A stretch of 53,535 nt of DNA from an uncultured Eubacterium sp. (GTDB taxonomy: Bacteria > Bacillota > Clostridia > Lachnospirales > Lachnospiraceae): assembly GCA_937915825.1 (NCBI GenBank), contig CALGGT010000070.1, forward strand, positions 1 to 53,535. The letters are read 5' to 3'. Shown here piece by piece: positions 16,990 through 26,523 of the stretch (within the stretch, counting starts at the first letter, position 1; each line of letters begins with the position of its first letter). The notes beneath the pieces were generated by a model that did no database searches, was not told the origin of the DNA, and worked only from the letters and a program-made list of their open reading frames with translations. The position numbers and the translations under genes are program-made.

Positions 16990-19900
16990 ATGTATAACAA
17001 AGTAAATACGGATATGAATTTCGTAGAAAGAGAAAAAGAAGTTGAGGAATTTTGGCGGGATGAGAAGATTTTTGAGAAAAGCATCGAGAATCGCGAGGGA
17101 TGTCCTACCTATATGTTTTATGACGGTCCTCCTACGGCAAACGGACAACCTCACATTGGGCATGTTTTGACCCGTGTGATCAAGGATATGATCCCCAGAT
17201 ATCGCACCATGAAAGGATTCCAGGTGCCCAGAAAGGCCGGATGGGATACCCATGGACTTCCGGTGGAGTTAGAAGTAGAGAAATTATGCGGATTGGATGG
17301 AAAAGACCAGATCGAGGAATATGGTTTGGAACCGTTCATTGAAAAATGCAAAGAATCGGTTTGGAAATATAAGGGGATGTGGGAAGAATTCTCGGATGTT
17401 GTTGGATTCTGGGCCGATATGGATCATCCCTATGTTACCTATGACGACGACTACATTGAGTCGGAGTGGTGGGCATTAAAAGAAATTTGGGAGCGGAAGC
17501 TTCTCTACAAGGGCTTTAAGATCGTACCTTATTGCCCTCGTTGCGGTACGCCCTTATCCTCCCATGAGGTAGCTCAGGGATATAAAGAGGTGAAGGAGCG
17601 TTCAGCGATCGTACGCTTCAAAGTGGTAGGAGAAGACGCGTATTTCCTGGCATGGACCACCACACCCTGGACCCTGCCCAGCAACGTGGCCCTTTGTGTT
17701 AACCCGGATTTCACCTATTGCAAGGTTTTAGCAAAGGATGGATATACCTATTACATGGTAAAGGACCTGCTGGATCCGGTATTGGGGAAATTAGCCCAAG
17801 ACGGAGAAAGCGCGTATGAAATCTTAGAAGAGTATAAGGGACAGGATTTATGCGGCAAAGAATATGAGCCGTTGTTCTCCTATGTGAAGCCCATTTGTGA
17901 AAAACAGCATAAGAAAGGGCATTACATTACCGCGGATTCTTATGTAACCATTTCCGACGGTACCGGAATCGTTCATATTGCGCCGGCGTTTGGTGAGGAC
18001 GATGCCAGAGTGGGAAGAGAGAACGACCTTCCCTTCGTTCAGCTGGTGGATGACAAAGGCTGTATGAAAGAAGAATGCGAAGGTATTCAAGGGCTTTTCG
18101 TGAAAGATGCGGATATGCCTATTTTACAAGATCTGGAAGACCGGGGATTGTTGTATGACGCCCCGAAATTTGAACATGATTATCCCTTCTGCTGGCGTTG
18201 TGACACGCCGTTAATCTATTACGCAAGAGAATCCTGGTTCATTAAGATGACGGAAGTTAAGGATGAATTGATCCGCAACAACCAAACCGTGAATTGGATC
18301 CCGGAAAGCATTGGAAAGGGACGTTTCGGAGATTGGTTGGAAAATGTGCAGGATTGGGGAGTTTCCCGGGATCGTTATTGGGGAACGCCGTTAAATATTT
18401 GGGAGTGTGAGGACTGCGGTCACATGTTAAGTGTGGGAAGCCGGGAGGAATTGGCAAAGCTGAGTGGAAGAGAGGACGCGAAGAAGATCGAATTGCACCG
18501 TCCGTACATTGATCAGGTAGAGATCCCCTGTCCCCACTGCGGCAAGACCATGCACCGTGTGAAGGAAGTGATCGATTGCTGGTTCGATTCCGGAGCCATG
18601 CCCTTCGCACAGCATCACTATCCGTTTGAAAATCAGAAATTATTCGAAGAGCAATTCCCGGCTCAGTTTATCTCCGAGGCTGTGGATCAAACTCGTGGAT
18701 GGTTTTATACCTTGTTGGCCGAATCCACCTTGCTTTTCCACAAGGCTCCCTATGAGAATGTAATCGTATTGGGCCATGTACAAGATGAGAACGGTAAGAA
18801 AATGAGTAAGAGCAAAGGCAATGCCATTGACCCGATGGAAGCGCTAAAGCAATACGGAGCCGATGCCATTCGGTGGTATTTCTATGTAAATTCTCAACCG
18901 TGGCTGCCCAATCGTTTCCACGGGAAGGCGGTTGTGGAAGGACAAAGAAAATTCATGGGGACTCTTTGGAATACCTATGCATTCTTTGTGCTTTATGCCA
19001 ATATTGATGAATTTAATCCCAAGGATCATAAGCTGGATCCGGAACAACTGTCCATGATGGACCAATGGCTTCTGAGTAAATTGTACTCCACCGTGAAAGA
19101 GGTGGATGAGGATCTGGAGAATTACCGGATTCCGGAAGCTGCCAAATCCTTACAGGGATTTGTAGATGATATGAGTAATTGGTATGTTCGCCGTTGTCGA
19201 GACCGTTTCTGGGCGAAGGGGATGGAGCAGGATAAGATCAACGCTTATATGACCCTTTATACGGCCCTGGTCACCATTTGTAAGGCGGCAGCCCCGATGA
19301 TTCCTTTTATGACGGAGACCATTTATCGAAATCTGGTTTGTTCCGTTGATCCGGAAGCACCGGCCAGCATTCATTTATGCGATTTTCCGAAGGTGGAAGA
19401 ATCCATGATCCAGCCGGAATTGGAAGCGCGCATGGAAGAGATCTTAGAAATCGTTGTTTTGGGACGCGCTTGCCGGAATGAGGCAAATATTAAGAACCGC
19501 CAGCCTTTAGGCAAGATGTATGTTAAGGCGGATGGCGCGCTGCAAGAAGAAGATTTCACCATTATCCGTGAGGAATTAAATGTAAAAGACGTTGTATTTA
19601 CCGATGATGTAAGAGATTTTACGACCTATTCCTTTAAACCTCAATTGAGAACCTTAGGGAAGCGTTTTGGTAAGAAACTCAATTCCTTAAAGGAAGTTTT
19701 GGCCGGCCTGGATGGCAATGCTTCCATGGATCAGTTAAAGGAAAATGGCAAGATCACTGTATCGGTAGAAGGTGTGGCGGAGGATCTGGCCGAGGAAGAT
19801 CTTTTGATCGAACGGGCACAGAAAGAAGGCTTTGTTTCCGGTGAAGACAAGGGAATCACCGTTGTGTTAGATACCAATCTGACCGAGGAATTGATTGAAG

Positions 19901-20154
19901 AAGGATTTGTCCGCGAGATCATCAGTAAGATTCAGAATATGCGCAAGGATACCGGTTTTGAAGTAACGGATCACATTCTTGTGCGTGTGGTGGCATCGGA
20001 GAAGATCCAGAATATCTTTGTGGATCACGCAGAGGAGATCAAACGGGATGTGTTAGCTGAAAATATTATGATGGGAGAGATGAATGGCCATACGGCGGAA
20101 TGGAATATTAACGGAGAGAATGTAACCTTCGGACTTTCCAAGGTGTCATTCTGA
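16990..20154 (+). CDS. ileS: Isoleucyl-tRNA synthetase
   Basis: Charges tRNA-Ile in the cytosol. The 1054-residue protein has PHIGH (residues 54-58), the CP1 editing region with AWTTTPWTLPSN and GTGIVHIAPAFGEDDA, Cys clusters (PYCPRCG, FCWRCD, CPHCG), and KMSKS (604-608) followed by KGN. The C-terminal zinc module usual in the E. coli-type enzyme is missing: the protein ends GLSKVSF with no CxxC pair. Together with the KMSKSKGN context and length this fits the type-2 (eukaryote-like) IleRS lineage, known for poor mupirocin binding; that property is inferred. Start at 16990 behind AAGGAGG (16978-16984), not the ATG at 16960. Confidence 0.96.
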   Translation: MYNKVNTDMNFVEREKEVEEFWRDEKIFEKSIENREGCPTYMFYDGPPTANGQPHIGHVLTRVIKDMIPRYRTMKGFQVPRKAGWDTHGLPVELEVEKLCGLDGKDQIEEYGLEPFIEKCKESVWKYKGMWEEFSDVVGFWADMDHPYVTYDDDYIESEWWALKEIWERKLLYKGFKIVPYCPRCGTPLSSHEVAQGYKEVKERSAIVRFKVVGEDAYFLAWTTTPWTLPSNVALCVNPDFTYCKVLAKDGYTYYMVKDLLDPVLGKLAQDGESAYEILEEYKGQDLCGKEYEPLFSYVKPICEKQHKKGHYITADSYVTISDGTGIVHIAPAFGEDDARVGRENDLPFVQLVDDKGCMKEECEGIQGLFVKDADMPILQDLEDRGLLYDAPKFEHDYPFCWRCDTPLIYYARESWFIKMTEVKDELIRNNQTVNWIPESIGKGRFGDWLENVQDWGVSRDRYWGTPLNIWECEDCGHMLSVGSREELAKLSGREDAKKIELHRPYIDQVEIPCPHCGKTMHRVKEVIDCWFDSGAMPFAQHHYPFENQKLFEEQFPAQFISEAVDQTRGWFYTLLAESTLLFHKAPYENVIVLGHVQDENGKKMSKSKGNAIDPMEALKQYGADAIRWYFYVNSQPWLPNRFHGKAVVEGQRKFMGTLWNTYAFFVLYANIDEFNPKDHKLDPEQLSMMDQWLLSKLYSTVKEVDEDLENYRIPEAAKSLQGFVDDMSNWYVRRCRDRFWAKGMEQDKINAYMTLYTALVTICKAAAPMIPFMTETIYRNLVCSVDPEAPASIHLCDFPKVEESMIQPELEARMEEILEIVVLGRACRNEANIKNRQPLGKMYVKADGALQEEDFTIIREELNVKDVVFTDDVRDFTTYSFKPQLRTLGKRFGKKLNSLKEVLAGLDGNASMDQLKENGKITVSVEGVAEDLAEEDLLIERAQKEGFVSGEDKGITVVLDTNLTEELIEEGFVREIISKIQNMRKDTGFEVTDHILVRVVASEKIQNIFVDHAEEIKRDVLAENIMMGEMNGHTAEWNINGENVTFGLSKVSF

Positions 20155-20251
20155 CCCAATTCTTTCGATCCGGATGGATCGGATCAAGGGTCTTGAAAAA
20201 GGATCGGAAGAAGAAAGCTCAAACGAATCAGGATGTAAGGAGGAGCGAGAG

Positions 20252-22741
20252 ATGGAAAGAAAGTCGTTTATGTCGGAAAAGGAAAAGAAGGATGCACTAA
20301 AAAAATCCATTCAGGACATTACCATGCGTCTGTTTCGGCGGTCGGTGGATAAAGCTACCAAACAGCAATTGTTTCAGGCAGTTGCCTATGCGATCAAGGA
20401 CGATGTGGTAGATGATTGGTTTGCTACCCACAAAAAATACGAAGAGAAGGACGTTAAAAGCGTTTATTATCTGTCCATGGAATTCTTAATGGGACGGGCA
20501 TTCGGCAACATGGTGATCAATCTGAAGCAGAATGAACTGGTACGCAGTGTTTTAAAGGATTTTAAAATTTCTTTAGAGGATCTGGAGGATGAAGAGCCGG
20601 ATGCAGCTTTGGGAAATGGTGGTTTAGGTCGTTTGGCGGCCTGCTTCTTAGATTCCCTGTCTACCTTGGGGTATCCCGCCTATGGATGTGGGATTCGCTA
20701 TAAATATGGAATGTTCAAACAAGAGATTGAAGATGGCTATCAGATCGAAGCACCGGATGATTGGCTAAAGGATGGAAACCCCTTTGAGATGAAACGACCG
20801 GAATATGCCACCGAAATCAAGATCGGCGGAAATGTCGTGGTTCGTCGCATGGAAAACGGGAGAGATGCCTACGTTCAGGAGAATTACCAATCCGTGATGG
20901 CCATTCCCTATGATATTCCCATTGTAGGATATGGAAATCGAATTGTAAATACCTTACGGATCTGGGATTCGGAGCCGGTAGATATCTTCAATCTGGATTC
21001 GTTTGATAAAGGAGATTATCAAAAGGCGGTGGAGCAGGAATATCTGGCACGTACCATTTGTGAAGTGCTCTATCCCAATGACAATCATACCGCTGGTAAG
21101 GAATTGCGGTTAAAGCAGCAATATTTCTTTGTTTCCGCCAGCGTACAACAGGCAATCCGTAAATATATGGAGAATCACGACGATATCCATGGATTACCGG
21201 AGAAAGTGGTATTTCAATTAAATGATACCCATCCGACCGTGGCAATCCCGGAATTAATGCGCATTCTCCTGGATGAATATTTCCTGGAATGGGACGATGC
21301 GTGGGAGATCACAACCAAGTGCTGTGCGTATACCAACCATACCATTATGTCCGAAGCATTGGAAAAATGGCCGATTGACCTGTTTTCCAGACTTTTGCCT
21401 CGAATTTATCAGATTACGGAGGAGATCAATCGTCGTTTCCAAAATGAGATTGCGACCCAATATCCCGGGAACTTCGAAAAAACCCAAAAAATGTCCATTA
21501 TTTACGACGGACAGGTTCGAATGGCACATCTGGCCATTGTTGCCGGCTTTTCTGTAAACGGCGTAGCCCGGTTGCATACCGAGATCCTAAAGAATCAGGA
21601 ATTGAAGGATTTCTATGAGATGATGCCGGAGAAATTTAACAATAAAACCAATGGTGTCACCCAACGCCGATTCCTGTTACATGGTAATCCCAAGCTTGCC
21701 AGCTGGGTAACCGATCGGATCGGTTCCGATGAATGGATCACCAATTTGTCCGAATTGAAGAAATTGGCTCCGTTGGCCGATGATCAAAAAGCCTTAAAGG
21801 AGTTTATGAAGATCAAGAAGGAGAATAAGATCCGCCTGGCAGAATACATTAAAGAGCACAACGGCATCGAGGTCAGCCCGGATTCCATCTTTGATGTACA
21901 GGTAAAAAGACTGCATGAATACAAACGTCAGTTGTTGAACATTCTCCATGTGATGCATGTATACAATCAATTAAAAGAAAATCCGGATATGGAAATGGTA
22001 CCCACCACCTATATTTTCGGTGCAAAGGCTTCCGCCGGTTATAAACGGGCGAAAGAGATCATTAAATTGATCAATTCTGTGGGGGATGTGGTGAACAATG
22101 ACCCCTCCATTCATGGAAAGATCAAGGTGGTATTCATTGAAAATTACCGGGTAAGTAACGCGGAAATGATTTTTGCGGCAGCGGATATTTCCGAACAGAT
22201 CTCCACCGCCAGCAAGGAGGCTTCCGGTACCGGTAACATGAAGTTTATGTTAAATGGCGCGATCACGTTAGGAACCATGGACGGTGCCAACGTGGAGATC
22301 GTGGAAGAAGTAGGAGAAGAGAATGCCATTATCTTTGGATTGTCTTCGGAAGAAGTGATCCAATATGAGAATCATGGCGGCTACGATCCCAGAGAGATCT
22401 ACAACAACGATCCGGACATTCATAAGGTGGTAGATCAGCTGGTAGATGGGACTTATTCCGGAAAACAGCCGGAGATGTTCCGGGAACTTTATACCTCCCT
22501 TTTGGATTCCAACGGTTACGAGAAGGCCGATCAATACTTTATCCTGAAGGATTTCAGAGCCTACGAAGAAGCGCATAAGAAAGCGCAGCAAAGGTATCAG
22601 GATCAAGAAGGATGGGCGAAGAGCGCGTTGTTAAATGTGGCAAAATCCGGGAAATTCTCATCCGATCGAACCATTGAGGAATACGTAAAGGATATTTGGC
22701 ATTTGAAGAAAGTTAAATTATCCGCTCGAAAAGAGAAATAA
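20252..22741 (+). CDS. glgP: Glycogen/alpha-glucan phosphorylase
   Basis: Releases glucose 1-phosphate from the non-reducing ends of glycogen or maltodextrin in the cytosol, with PLP as cofactor. The 829-residue protein keeps the family landmarks: YYLSMEFLMGR, ALGNGGLGRLAACFLDS, GYGCGIRYKYGMF-type substrate loop, NDTHPT, KRLHEYKRQLLN, and EASGTGNMKFMLNGA with the PLP lysine at about 664. Length matches bacterial GlgP/MalP (about 800-830). Start at 20252 behind TAAGGAGG (20236-20243); the frame is open upstream to 20174 without a ribosome site. It follows ileS by 97 nt and no other glycogen gene is nearby. Confidence 0.96.
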   Translation: MERKSFMSEKEKKDALKKSIQDITMRLFRRSVDKATKQQLFQAVAYAIKDDVVDDWFATHKKYEEKDVKSVYYLSMEFLMGRAFGNMVINLKQNELVRSVLKDFKISLEDLEDEEPDAALGNGGLGRLAACFLDSLSTLGYPAYGCGIRYKYGMFKQEIEDGYQIEAPDDWLKDGNPFEMKRPEYATEIKIGGNVVVRRMENGRDAYVQENYQSVMAIPYDIPIVGYGNRIVNTLRIWDSEPVDIFNLDSFDKGDYQKAVEQEYLARTICEVLYPNDNHTAGKELRLKQQYFFVSASVQQAIRKYMENHDDIHGLPEKVVFQLNDTHPTVAIPELMRILLDEYFLEWDDAWEITTKCCAYTNHTIMSEALEKWPIDLFSRLLPRIYQITEEINRRFQNEIATQYPGNFEKTQKMSIIYDGQVRMAHLAIVAGFSVNGVARLHTEILKNQELKDFYEMMPEKFNNKTNGVTQRRFLLHGNPKLASWVTDRIGSDEWITNLSELKKLAPLADDQKALKEFMKIKKENKIRLAEYIKEHNGIEVSPDSIFDVQVKRLHEYKRQLLNILHVMHVYNQLKENPDMEMVPTTYIFGAKASAGYKRAKEIIKLINSVGDVVNNDPSIHGKIKVVFIENYRVSNAEMIFAAADISEQISTASKEASGTGNMKFMLNGAITLGTMDGANVEIVEEVGEENAIIFGLSSEEVIQYENHGGYDPREIYNNDPDIHKVVDQLVDGTYSGKQPEMFRELYTSLLDSNGYEKADQYFILKDFRAYEEAHKKAQQRYQDQEGWAKSALLNVAKSGKFSSDRTIEEYVKDIWHLKKVKLSARKEK

Positions 22742-22757
22742 AGCAGAAATAAAGCAG
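22736..22757 (+). repeat. Perfect 2 x 11-bp tandem repeat across the glgP stop codon
   Basis: AAATAAAGCAG occurs at 22736-22746 and again at 22747-22757. The TAA stop (22739-22741) lies in the first copy, so the duplication copies the stop as well. Confidence 0.8.
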
Positions 22758-22763
22758 ATATAA

Positions 22764-22807
22764 TAAAAAAACAGGTTCTGTCATATTATGACAGAGCCTG
22801 TTTTTTT
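22764..22807. terminator. Bidirectional terminator between glgP and the carboxyltransferase
   Basis: Stem ACAGGTTCTGTCA (22771-22783) with its complement after a TATTA loop, one G-T type mismatch tolerated, with seven A before and seven T after. It serves two convergent genes. Confidence 0.88.
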
Positions 22808-22818
22808 GAATGTAAGTT

Positions 22819-24330
22819 TTACAACGGGATATTTCCATGTTTTTTGTGTACATGATCTGTGCTGTGCTTATTGGAAAGCAAAAGGATGTCGCCGTAAATA
22901 CGATCTCTGGTAGCTTCCGGACGTATGACCTCATCCACATAGCCGTGCATGGCGGCAATCTTGGGATTCATGAATTTTAAATTGTATTCCTCAATCTTTT
23001 CCTGACGGAATTTGGCTTTTTCTCCGGGATCCATATCTTTCATTTGTTTTCCATACAGAATGTCACAGGCGCCTTCTGCACCCATCACGGCAATTTCCGC
23101 GGACGGCCAGGCGTAGACAAAATCGGAACGCAAATGCTTACTGCTCATGGCAATATAAGCACCGCCGTATGCCTTGCGAAGGATCACGTTGATCTTAATG
23201 GTGGTTGCTTCGGAATAGGCATATAAAACCTTGGCTCCGTGACGGATGATCCCCTTGTATTCCTGATCTTTTCCGGGCAGGAATCCGGGCACATCGGTTA
23301 ATGTAACGATCGGAATGTTGTAAGCGTCGCAATAGCGGATAAAACGAGCAACTTTATCCGAGGAATCGCAGTCCAAAACGCCGGCCATGTAATTGGGTTG
23401 ATTGGCTACGATTCCGATGGTAATGCTTTTTAAGCGACCGAAGCCAACAACGGCACTCTTTGCAAATTCTTCTTGTACTTCCAAGAAGGAATCCTTATCA
23501 ACCAACTCATGGATCACATCGTGAATGTCATAGCTTTGGTTGCTCTGTTTTGGAAGAATGGAGGCCATTTTGTTATCAAAATTGGAAGAAGTGTTATAGT
23601 CCATGGTAAGAGATTTTTTTGCGGTATGCAAATGTCCCTCCTGATAGCAGTGGGGGATGGTATCCAACAACTTATGAACCATTTTAAAACATTCTTTTTC
23701 GCTGGAAGCGTGGAAATGCGCCACCCCGCTTTTTTCCGCGTGTACTTTGGCGCCGCCCAGATCCCCGGCGGTAATGTCCTCGTTGGTGACACTTTTGATC
23801 ACTTTCGGTCCCGTTACGAACATCTGACTGATGTCATCGATCACAAAGATAAAATCAGTGATTCCCGGGCTGTATACAGCTCCGCCGGCACAATTTCCGG
23901 CAATGATGGAAATCTGGGGAATGTACCCGGAGGCCAGCGTGTTGTAATAGAAGATCTCTCCGTAGCCTGCCAGGGCGTTTACGCCTTCTTGAATGCGGGC
24001 CCCGCCGGAATCGTTGATTCCAATGACCGGACAACGGTTTTCAATGGCGGAACGGATGGTGCGCGCGATCTTAAAACCATGTTGTTTTCCCAGGGTTCCG
24101 CCGATCACGGTAAAATCCTCGGAGTAAATAAAGACTTTTTGACCGCCGATGGTACCATAGCCGGTAATCACGCCGTCGTAGGGGAATTGTCCTTTTTTGA
24201 TCTGAAAGGCGTCTTCCAGATTGGTGATGCCGGAACCGATTTCCCGAAAGGAATCCTTGTCCAGCAATTGACATATGCGCTCCAAAGCATGTAATTTACC
24301 TAATTTATGTTGTTTTTCAAAATTATACAT
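22819..24330 (-). CDS. Acyl-CoA carboxylase carboxyltransferase subunit (PccB/MmdA-like)
   Basis: Catalyses carboxyl transfer between biotin and an acyl-CoA (propionyl-, methylmalonyl- or glutaconyl-type). The 503-residue protein is full length with both crotonase-fold halves: IGINDSGGARIQEGVNALAGYGEIFY, SIIAGNCAGGAVYSPGITDF in the N-half, and PIVTLTDVPGFLPGKDQEYKGIIRHGAK, RKAYGGAYIAMSSK in the C-half, which are acyl-CoA and biotin site motifs. No biotin carrier, biotin carboxylase or membrane decarboxylase subunit is next to it, so whether it acts in a sodium-pumping decarboxylase or a carboxylase is open. The minus-strand start follows AGGAAGTGAG. A His-rich tail (HSTDHVHKKHG) ends the protein. 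Confidence 0.9.
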   Translation of the reverse strand: MYNFEKQHKLGKLHALERICQLLDKDSFREIGSGITNLEDAFQIKKGQFPYDGVITGYGTIGGQKVFIYSEDFTVIGGTLGKQHGFKIARTIRSAIENRCPVIGINDSGGARIQEGVNALAGYGEIFYYNTLASGYIPQISIIAGNCAGGAVYSPGITDFIFVIDDISQMFVTGPKVIKSVTNEDITAGDLGGAKVHAEKSGVAHFHASSEKECFKMVHKLLDTIPHCYQEGHLHTAKKSLTMDYNTSSNFDNKMASILPKQSNQSYDIHDVIHELVDKDSFLEVQEEFAKSAVVGFGRLKSITIGIVANQPNYMAGVLDCDSSDKVARFIRYCDAYNIPIVTLTDVPGFLPGKDQEYKGIIRHGAKVLYAYSEATTIKINVILRKAYGGAYIAMSSKHLRSDFVYAWPSAEIAVMGAEGACDILYGKQMKDMDPGEKAKFRQEKIEEYNLKFMNPKIAAMHGYVDEVIRPEATRDRIYGDILLLSNKHSTDHVHKKHGNIPL

Positions 24331-24382
24331 GGATGATTCTCACTTCCTATTGTTTTGATTTTGTACCTTTGGACCCTATATC

Positions 24383-24410
24383 ATCATATCATATTCGGAA
24401 AAAATGTCAA
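24383..24410 (-). promoter_or_regulatory. Promoter of the carboxyltransferase gene
   Basis: Minus strand TTGACA (24410-24405), 16-bp spacer, TATGAT (24388-24383), about 50 bp before the start codon. Confidence 0.65.
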
Positions 24411-24443
24411 GAGAGGGACTTTTCGTATCTTTCAAGAATGAAC

Positions 24444-24473
24444 TTGACGAAACAATGGGATAAGTGATATAAT
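24444..24473 (+). promoter_or_regulatory. Promoter of the glycopolymer export operon
   Basis: TTGACG (24444-24449), 18-bp spacer, TATAAT (24468-24473) with an upstream TGA (extended -10). Divergent from the carboxyltransferase promoter. Confidence 0.78.
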
Positions 24474-24525
24474 TTGTAAGTTAGGTAAATCATTTCTGCT
24501 AAGGGAGAAGTTAAAGGAGATAGAG

Positions 24526-25338
24526 ATGCCACAGAGTTTAAAAAACTTTTCCAAATATCAATATTTACTGGGAGAGTTAAGCAAAAAGAATATCAAACTA
24601 AAGTATCGCAGGTCTTATCTGGGAATTTTATGGACTTTGATCGAACCTTTACTTACCATGATCGTGTTAAGCATTGTCTTTGGACAGTTATTAGGACGAA
24701 ACGGCGTAGATAAAGCTTTTGTAGGCGTCCCCTTTCCGATTTACGTATTAACGGGACGATTGTTGTACAGCTTTTTTTCCACGGCAACCAGCGCGGCGAT
24801 GCGTTCCATACGTTCCAATGCGTCGATGATCAAGAAGGTTTATGTCCCGAAATATATGTATCCGGTATCCGGGATTTTATCCAACTTTGTGATCTTTCTG
24901 ATCTCGTTGATCGTGTTGGTAGGCGTGATGGCGTTCTTTCTGATCACCGGACAATATAAGGCGCCGATCAACGGGTATATGTTTTTAAGCCTGGTTCCCC
25001 TGGTTATTTTATTGATGCTATGTTTGGGAATTGGTATGTTTTTAGCAACGTTATGTGTGTTCTTCCGGGATATCGAATATCTTTGGAAGGTTATGACCAT
25101 GCTGATCATGTATTGCAGCGCGATCTTTTATTTTGCCAGCCGTTTAAAAGGAATCTCCCGTACCATTATTGAATTAAATCCTTTGTACGGCATCATCCAC
25201 AATTTCCGTAGAGCTCTATTTGGACAGCCCTTTGACATGAAATTGTTATGCTATACTTTAATCGTTAGCGTGGTATCTCTGATCGTGGGATTCTATGCGT
25301 TTTACAAGAAGCAGGATACCTTTATCTTAAATATTTAA
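24526..25338 (+). CDS. tagG: Teichoic acid/polysaccharide ABC exporter permease (TagG/Wzm-like)
   Basis: Membrane half of an ABC-2 type exporter that flips a lipid-linked polymer. The 270-residue protein has six hydrophobic helices and the entry motif of this family near the N-terminus, KKNIKLKYRRSYLGILWTLIEPLLTM. Length is normal for TagG/Wzm. It starts behind AAAGGAG (24513-24519) and is followed 18 nt later by its ATPase. With TagD and a TagB/F-like gene next in line, the cargo is likely a glycerol-phosphate-containing polymer (inference from context). Confidence 0.9.
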   Translation: MPQSLKNFSKYQYLLGELSKKNIKLKYRRSYLGILWTLIEPLLTMIVLSIVFGQLLGRNGVDKAFVGVPFPIYVLTGRLLYSFFSTATSAAMRSIRSNASMIKKVYVPKYMYPVSGILSNFVIFLISLIVLVGVMAFFLITGQYKAPINGYMFLSLVPLVILLMLCLGIGMFLATLCVFFRDIEYLWKVMTMLIMYCSAIFYFASRLKGISRTIIELNPLYGIIHNFRRALFGQPFDMKLLCYTLIVSVVSLIVGFYAFYKKQDTFILNI

Positions 25339-25356
25339 TTTACTGTGAGGAAATTT

Positions 25357-26124
25357 ATGCCGAAAAAGAAAAAGAAAGATACGATCCTTAAGGTACAGAA
25401 CGTAAGCATGAAATTCAATTTAAGTTCTGAAAAAGTGGATAATATCAAAGAATATGTCATCAAGATGATCAAAAAAGAATTGATGTACCAGGAATTTTGG
25501 GCGTTGAAGAATGTAAACTTCGAAGTGAAACGAGGAGACCGATTGGGGATCATGGGGTTGAACGGCGCCGGAAAAAGTACGTTATTGAAAGTGGTGGCCG
25601 GCGTATTAAAACCCACGGAAGGAAGCGTGATATGCGGCGGGAAGATTGCTCCTCTGTTAGAGTTGGGAGCTGGCTTTGACCCGCAATATACCGGGGCGGA
25701 GAACATTTATCTTTATGGTGCGGTATTGGGTTACTCCAAGGAATTTATCCAAAGCAAATACGACGAGATCGTGGAATTCTCGGAACTTGGGAGCTTCATC
25801 AATGTACCTCTTAAGAATTATTCCTCCGGTATGAAATCCCGGTTGGGATTTTCCGTAGCAACGATCGTAGAGCCGGAAATCCTGATCTTGGATGAGGTTT
25901 TAAGTGTGGGAGATAAGAAATTCCGTAAAAAGTGTGAAGACAGGATCCAGGGAATGTTTAACAAAGGAGTTACCGTCCTTTTTGTATCCCATTCCACCGA
26001 CCAGATCCTACGAATGTGTAATAAGGGGATTCTTTTGGAACATGGACGTCTGATCGCCAAAGGCGACGTAGACGATATTGTAGATTTATACGATGAAAAA
26101 TTAGGTATGGAAAGAGAGGATTGA
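25357..26124 (+). CDS. tagH: Teichoic acid/polysaccharide ABC exporter ATPase (TagH/Wzt-like)
   Basis: Nucleotide-binding partner of the TagG-like permease. The 255-residue protein has Walker A GLNGAGKST, the signature YSSGMKSRLGFSVA, Walker B EILILDEVLSVGD and the switch His in FVSHS, all in the form typical of the TagH/Wzt/RfbB branch. It has no C-terminal carbohydrate-binding or SH3 extension, unlike Wzt of E. coli O8/O9a or B. subtilis TagH. The start is ATG 25357 behind GAGGA; a GTG at 25345 is part of the ribosome site region. Confidence 0.92.
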   Translation: MPKKKKKDTILKVQNVSMKFNLSSEKVDNIKEYVIKMIKKELMYQEFWALKNVNFEVKRGDRLGIMGLNGAGKSTLLKVVAGVLKPTEGSVICGGKIAPLLELGAGFDPQYTGAENIYLYGAVLGYSKEFIQSKYDEIVEFSELGSFINVPLKNYSSGMKSRLGFSVATIVEPEILILDEVLSVGDKKFRKKCEDRIQGMFNKGVTVLFVSHSTDQILRMCNKGILLEHGRLIAKGDVDDIVDLYDEKLGMERED

Positions 26125-26127
26125 TCC

Positions 26128-26523
26128 ATGAAAAAGGTCATAACCTATGGAACTTATGATTTGCTGCATGTGGGACATATTAACTTACTGCGTCGGGCCA
26201 GGGAGTTAGGAGATTACCTGATCGTAGTTCTTTCCAGCGATGAATTCAACGCGATCAAAGGAAAGAAAGCGTATCATCCGTATGAGGATCGTAAGATCAT
26301 TCTGGAAGCCATTAAATACGTAGATGAAGTGATTCCGGAATACACCTGGGAACAGAAGGTGGATGACGTGAAGAATAACAACGTGGACGTATTTGTAATG
26401 GGAGACGACTGGGAAGGAAAATTTGATTTCTTAAAGGATTACTGTGAAGTGGTATATCTCCCCAGAACGGAAGGAATTTCTACCACAAAGATCAAAGATG
26501 ATCTGGGAATGAAAGATCAATGA
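26128..26523 (+). CDS. tagD: Glycerol-3-phosphate cytidylyltransferase
   Basis: Makes CDP-glycerol from CTP and glycerol 3-phosphate, the activated donor for poly(glycerol phosphate). The 131-residue protein is the size of TagD and carries its motifs: GTYDLLHVGHINLL with the HxGH nucleotide site, RKIILEAIKYVDEVIPE, and RTEGISTTKIK with the RTEGISTT motif. It begins 3 nt after tagH and its stop overlaps the next start (ATGA). Confidence 0.95.
   Translation: MKKVITYGTYDLLHVGHINLLRRARELGDYLIVVLSSDEFNAIKGKKAYHPYEDRKIILEAIKYVDEVIPEYTWEQKVDDVKNNNVDVFVMGDDWEGKFDFLKDYCEVVYLPRTEGISTTKIKDDLGMKDQ

Noticed and set aside
23473..24294. Long plus-strand open frame (273 codons) opposite the carboxyltransferase
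   Set aside because: The minus-strand product is a clear full-length enzyme; the plus frame has no recognisable domain, ribosome site or promoter.
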